DNA from: DASZVN01 sp035547055
GTDB lineage: Bacteria; Pseudomonadota; Alphaproteobacteria; Rhizobiales; Methylopilaceae
Length of the DNA: 16,137 bases
Assembly: GCA_035547055.1 (NCBI GenBank)
Contig: DASZVN010000174.1
Coordinates: forward strand, 1 to 16,137
Direction of reading: 5' to 3'
Under the pieces are notes generated by a model, which saw only the letters and a list, made by a program, of their open reading frames with translations, had not been told where the DNA came from and searched no databases. This document shows, one piece after another, positions 13,512 through 16,137 of this stretch. Numbering within the stretch: position 1 is the first letter of the stretch; every line of letters starts with the position of its first letter. The translations under genes and the position numbers were made by a program.

Positions 13512-14339
13512 TCAGCGCCCCTCCCACACGGCGTAGGCGTGGCCCTGGCCGAGCTGCGGCAGGAGATAGCGCGCCGGCCTGGGCCCGATGGCGCCGAGCA
13601 TCGCGATCCAGTTCAGCACCTCGCCGGCGACATTGCCGGCGCGGGCGAGCTGCTTCGGCGTCGTCTCGTCGATCAGCGCGTCGGCCTCGCCCTGCTCCAT
13701 CAGGCGGCAGATGCGCTCGGCCCACCCCGGATCGGGCACGCCGTCGGTGCGGCCCGGTGCCATCAGCGGCCCGAACACGTCGAGCGAGAAGCTGCCGCTG
13801 CCGATCACCGCGACCCGAAGATCGCCGGGCCAGGACGCAACCGCGTCGCCGATGGTGCGGCCGAGGTCGAAGCAGCGCCGCGCCGAGGGCAGCGGCGGCA
13901 CGTGGCCGCTGACGAAGATCGGCACCACCGGCACCGACATGTCCGGCGTCAGGAAGTGCAGCGGCACGATGAAGGAATGGTCGACGCCGAACTTCTCGGT
14001 CAGCGCCACGTCGAAGCCGGCGGCGATGCAGGCGCCGCGGAGATGGGCCGCGAAGTCCGGCCGCGACGGCACCTGGTACATCGGCACCTCGGGCGGCTCG
14101 TCGACCGGGCCGTGGAAGCGCTCGGTCACGCCCATCGCGAAGATCGGCAGGTTGTCAAAGAAGAAGGTGTTGAGGTGGTCGGTGCTGAACAGCACGATCG
14201 CGTCCGGCCGGATGCGCTCGAGATCGGCCCGGAGGCGGGCGAAGAACTGCGCCGTCTCCGACTGCGGCCCATCCCGCTTGACCATCATCGGATAGAACGG
14301 CGTGTGCGGCACGCCGAAGGCTGCGACGACCTCTGCCAC
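13512..14339 (-). CDS. Class III extradiol ring-cleavage dioxygenase large subunit (LigB-like)
   Basis: The 275-residue protein belongs to the LigB superfamily of iron(II) dioxygenases that open catechol-type rings. By comparison from memory with Sphingobium LigB, the metal ligands are present: His12 in VPHTP, His55 in FSTDHLNTFF and Glu240 in VAGEVLNW. A further active-site His is present as His121 in FGVDHSF. The segment that carries the catalytic His195 in LigB reads IGSGSFSLDVFGP here, with Leu186 in that place. It may act on a substrate or by a route that does not need that base, or the alignment may place another residue there. GTG start at 14339 is chosen because GGGAGGG stands just upstream (14346-14352). 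It is transcribed before the LigA-like gene. The ring substrate is unknown. Confidence 0.85.
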   Translation of the reverse strand: MAEVVAAFGVPHTPFYPMMVKRDGPQSETAQFFARLRADLERIRPDAIVLFSTDHLNTFFFDNLPIFAMGVTERFHGPVDEPPEVPMYQVPSRPDFAAHLRGACIAAGFDVALTEKFGVDHSFIVPLHFLTPDMSVPVVPIFVSGHVPPLPSARRCFDLGRTIGDAVASWPGDLRVAVIGSGSFSLDVFGPLMAPGRTDGVPDPGWAERICRLMEQGEADALIDETTPKQLARAGNVAGEVLNWIAMLGAIGPRPARYLLPQLGQGHAYAVWEGR

Positions 14340-14497
14340 GATTGACCCTCCCGCGCCCCCGGCGCGACGGCCGGCGCCGGAGATCCTTCTGGGCCAAACT
14401 ATCCCGCCCGCCGCCGCGGCCGTCCAGCGCTTTCTCGGGACTTGCGACCGCCCATCACGACGGTCTGGCGATATTGGTGAGATCGTCGATCACCGTG
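14340..14497. other. Gap upstream of the extradiol dioxygenase, likely holding its promoter
   Basis: Together with the hairpin that follows, this makes a 203-base gap between two - strand genes. It holds the ribosome binding site of the LigB-like gene. GACCG at 14446-14450 and CGGTC at 14461-14465 form a short inverted repeat that could be an operator, but this is weak. No convincing promoter boxes or small gene were found. Confidence 0.4.
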
Positions 14498-14519
14498 AGG
14501 CCATTCAGAATAATGGCCT
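14498..14519 (-). terminator. Hairpin downstream of the WYL regulator gene
   Basis: AGGCCATT at 14498-14505 and AATGGCCT at 14512-14519 form a perfect 8-bp stem around a 6-base loop, starting about 24 bases after the regulator stop codon on its transcript. No U-run follows in that direction, so it would be a weak or factor-assisted terminator. A second inverted repeat, GTATC-N5-GATAC at 14539-14553, overlaps the stop codon. Confidence 0.4.
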
Positions 14520-14542
14520 ATAAAGGAAAATGGTCATTGTAT

Positions 14543-15394
14543 CTAATTGATACCCGTTAAGATGATTTGCTGATCTTGAGGAGAGCGCTGTTGATGATCG
14601 GCCATGAGGCCAAGCCGGCGCCTCACATAATATAGCATTGCCTGACGGCAGGTCAGGAAAAGCCGTCCATCCACCATGCCGTAGTCGGCCTCGACGGCGG
14701 CGCGCTGTGGCGCCGAGAGGCCCGGGTGGGGAGCAATCTCGAGCGTGACGCTTGTTTGCCATTCGACGTCCTGATCGCTTTCCACAGCTGCCGGGCTCGA
14801 GTCCACGGGCTCGCTCATCCGGCCGAGGACAAAGTCCCTGAAGCGCTCCTCGTCGGCGTCCCAAGCGCGGGCATGCCAGCGGAAGCCGTCGAAGACGAGG
14901 GCGTGTGGCTCCAGCAGGCGCCGCCGCGGCTCAGGCGCGGAGAACGATTGGTAGACGACGTTGAGCGCCCGACGGTCGCGAATTGCCGTCACCACGGCGG
15001 AGAGGATCGCGGGCGGCACGGCACGGACCGGCGGCTCGGCCAGACCCAGCGCCGGCGCGTGCACCAGAGCGGTTTCGTCAGCGGGGAGCACGCCCTCGGC
15101 GACCAGACGCAGATCGCGCAGCAGTACGACGGCATCCGCTGCGTCCGGCCGGTTCCAGCCCGGCCCCGCCCGGTAGATCTTGGTGCGTGTATCGTAGACC
15201 AGGGCACCCGGATGAAGGGTGGCGAAGCGGCGGAGATCGGCCGTCGCCTGGTTCGGCGATATGCCGAAGCGGGCCACCAGATCGGCACGATTGATCCGCC
15301 GTTCCCAGTTCAGGCGACTCGCGATAAAGTTGAGTCGCCGCTCGATGCTCCAACGGGGCGTGGATTCGCGGAGCCGATCGAGCTCTGTGGTCAT
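14543..15394 (-). CDS. WYL-domain transcriptional regulator, BrxR/CapW-like, beside CRISPR-Cas genes
   Basis: The 283-residue protein starts at ATG 15394 (MTTELDRLRE); the open frame extends to a TTG at 15520, but the extra 42 residues look unlike protein of this family. An N-terminal winged helix covers about 15-75: RRLNFIASRLNWERRINRAD, then FGISPNQATADLRRF and ALVYDTRTKIYRAG. This closely follows the pattern I recall for BrxR and CapW, regulators of BREX and CBASS defence loci. A WYL domain follows at about 140-195, with RRRLLEPHALVFDGFRWHARAW and FRDFVLGRM, and then a C-terminal domain. WYL domains of this group are thought to sense a ligand, possibly nucleic acid. It diverges from csb1 across 125 bases and probably represses the Cas operon and itself. 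Confidence 0.85.
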   Translation of the reverse strand: MTTELDRLRESTPRWSIERRLNFIASRLNWERRINRADLVARFGISPNQATADLRRFATLHPGALVYDTRTKIYRAGPGWNRPDAADAVVLLRDLRLVAEGVLPADETALVHAPALGLAEPPVRAVPPAILSAVVTAIRDRRALNVVYQSFSAPEPRRRLLEPHALVFDGFRWHARAWDADEERFRDFVLGRMSEPVDSSPAAVESDQDVEWQTSVTLEIAPHPGLSAPQRAAVEADYGMVDGRLFLTCRQAMLYYVRRRLGLMADHQQRSPQDQQIILTGIN

Positions 15395-15408
15395 GATATT
15401 CGCCTCAC

Positions 15409-15421
15409 ACGCGGACCGCGT
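15409..15421. promoter_or_regulatory. Perfect 13-base palindrome, possible operator
   Basis: ACGCGG-A-CCGCGT is a perfect palindrome with one central base, located 15 bases upstream of the WYL regulator start and about 100 bases upstream of csb1. It is the longest perfect palindrome I found in the divergent gap. Its place in the leader of the regulator gene fits autoregulation. A second, weaker inverted repeat, GCAGC-N7-GCTGC, lies at 15484-15500. Binding is inferred. Confidence 0.4.
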
Positions 15422-15468
15422 ATCAGCATTCTCCAAAAAAGTATCCGAACAGTTATTGTGATGATTGC

Positions 15469-15497
15469 TTGACTCACTCGCCGGCAGCCGATAACGC
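15469..15497 (+). promoter_or_regulatory. Possible csb1 promoter
   Basis: TTGACT at 15469-15474 is a good -35 box; the -10 region is poor, with TAACGC at 15492 (17-base spacing) or GATAAC at 15490 (15-base spacing). The stretch 15421-15475 is AT-rich (about 36% GC by hand count) in an otherwise GC-rich sequence, as expected of a promoter region. The GCAGC/GCTGC inverted repeat at 15484-15500 overlaps the -10 region and would be well placed for repression. Confidence 0.3.
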
Positions 15498-15519
15498 TGC
15501 TGAAAACGGGAGGGATCCA

Positions 15520-16137
15520 ATGGATTACGCCGAACTCAATCGGGCCGTCGCCGAAGATGCCGCCCTCCGCCGCCGCCAGCGGCTTCAGCCGGTCGGTGGC
15601 CAAGGGGACAAAATTTTTCCGCCAACCTACCCCGAAGAGCGGCGCGGCGGCGGCCCGCGGCACGTCCTGGAGCGGCGCCGGGTCGCGGGCGAAGATGTCT
15701 GGTGCGCATTGGTCGACAGTGTGCAGAGCCAGGCCAACCGCCTGGAGGAGGCCCTCCTCGGCGCAATCCGCGAAGGTGCCGCGGTGGTGCCGCACGTCGC
15801 CGTCGACTTCCGCGGCAAGGGCCTGACCGGCATCGAGGAGATCACCTCGCTCGATGCGCCCCACCGGGTCTACGACGCGATCCTGCGCGACAGCCTGCTC
15901 GACGGCCAGCCGTTTCCAAAAAGCGAGCTCGGCATCCGCTTGGCGGAGGCGAAGCCCGCAAACGCCGCTACGCTGCTCGAAGTATCGCCCACCGCGCTTC
16001 TGTTCGGCGCTTGGAACTCGACCGGGGAGGGGGGAGGCCTCGGGGCCAAGTTCCCGCGGGCGCTTGCCTCCGAGATCGCCGCGATCGGCGTCAGCGTCGA
16101 GGATGGTCCTGTCGATAGCCGTACCGGCGAAATCGAG
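15520..16137 (+). CDS. csb1: CRISPR-Cas type I-G (formerly I-U) protein Csb1/Cas7, N-terminal part (partial)
   Basis: The ATG at 15520 follows a GGGAGGG ribosome binding site at 15508-15514; the frame stays open for 206 codons to the window end, so the gene is cut off. It matches the Csb1 (GSU0053) family, the Cas7 backbone subunit of type I-G Cascade that coats crRNA: KIFPPTYP at 31-38, VDSVQSQANRLEEALL at 65-80, and the family hallmark FGAWNSTGEGGGLGAKFPR at 162-180. Full-length members are about 350-400 residues as I recall. Type I-G partners (csb2, csx17, cas3, cas4-cas1, cas2) and the CRISPR array would be expected to the right. It is the first Cas gene next to the divergent regulator, which suggests it leads the effector operon. 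Confidence 0.9.
   Translation, partial: MDYAELNRAVAEDAALRRRQRLQPVGGQGDKIFPPTYPEERRGGGPRHVLERRRVAGEDVWCALVDSVQSQANRLEEALLGAIREGAAVVPHVAVDFRGKGLTGIEEITSLDAPHRVYDAILRDSLLDGQPFPKSELGIRLAEAKPANAATLLEVSPTALLFGAWNSTGEGGGLGAKFPRALASEIAAIGVSVEDGPVDSRTGEIE

Noticed and set aside
13539..14345. Open frame of 268 codons on the + strand opposite the LigB-like gene
   Set aside because: The - strand frame carries the dioxygenase metal-binding residues; the + frame is a compositional shadow without motifs.
15395..15520. Longer start of the WYL regulator at TTG 15520
   Set aside because: It would fill the whole promoter region of csb1, its added residues look unlike the family, and ATG 15394 lies at the start of the recognisable domain.

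Overview
The window is GC-rich DNA from a proteobacterium, most likely an alphaproteobacterium of the Bradyrhizobium/Rhodopseudomonas type. The evidence is dense coding with GTG starts and stop/start overlaps, ABC importer genes next to aromatic catabolism genes, and four intergenic inverted repeats. Three of these repeats share the core TTGCGAGCGAAGCGAAGCAA or a close relative, a repeat I recall as common in Bradyrhizobiaceae genomes. The genus is inferred; no rRNA or other marker is present.

Region 1 (1-5884, + strand) is one long operon-like run: the 3' end of a Rieske ring-hydroxylating oxygenase alpha subunit, a thiamine-diphosphate enzyme of the acetolactate synthase/benzoylformate decarboxylase family, and a complete nitrate/sulfonate/taurine-type ABC importer (ATPase, NMT1-like binding protein, two permeases). 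Region 2 (5995-8301, - strand) is a single CoxL/xanthine-dehydrogenase-type molybdenum subunit without its usual FAD and iron-sulfur partners. It converges on region 1 across a strong inverted repeat and diverges from region 3. Region 3 (8424-13213, + strand) is a ribose-type ABC importer: binding protein, fused double ATPase and two different permeases. Region 4 (13234-14339, - strand) is a LigB-like and a LigA-like subunit of a class III extradiol ring-cleavage dioxygenase. Together these read as an aromatic or heterocyclic compound uptake and breakdown locus: two importers, an oxygenase, a molybdenum hydroxylase, a C-C lyase or ligase and a ring-opening enzyme. The substrate cannot be read from the sequence.

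Region 5 (about 14500 to the right edge) is different. After an AT-rich junction (about 33% GC over 76 bases by hand count) come a WYL-domain regulator resembling the BrxR/CapW defence regulators (- strand) and, divergently, the first 206 codons of csb1 (cas7 of CRISPR-Cas type I-G, formerly I-U), cut off by the window end. This looks like the left edge of a CRISPR-Cas locus with a dedicated regulator. The 125-base divergent gap between them is AT-rich and contains a perfect 13-base palindrome that could be an operator. No CRISPR array, tRNA, rRNA or transposase gene was seen in the window.
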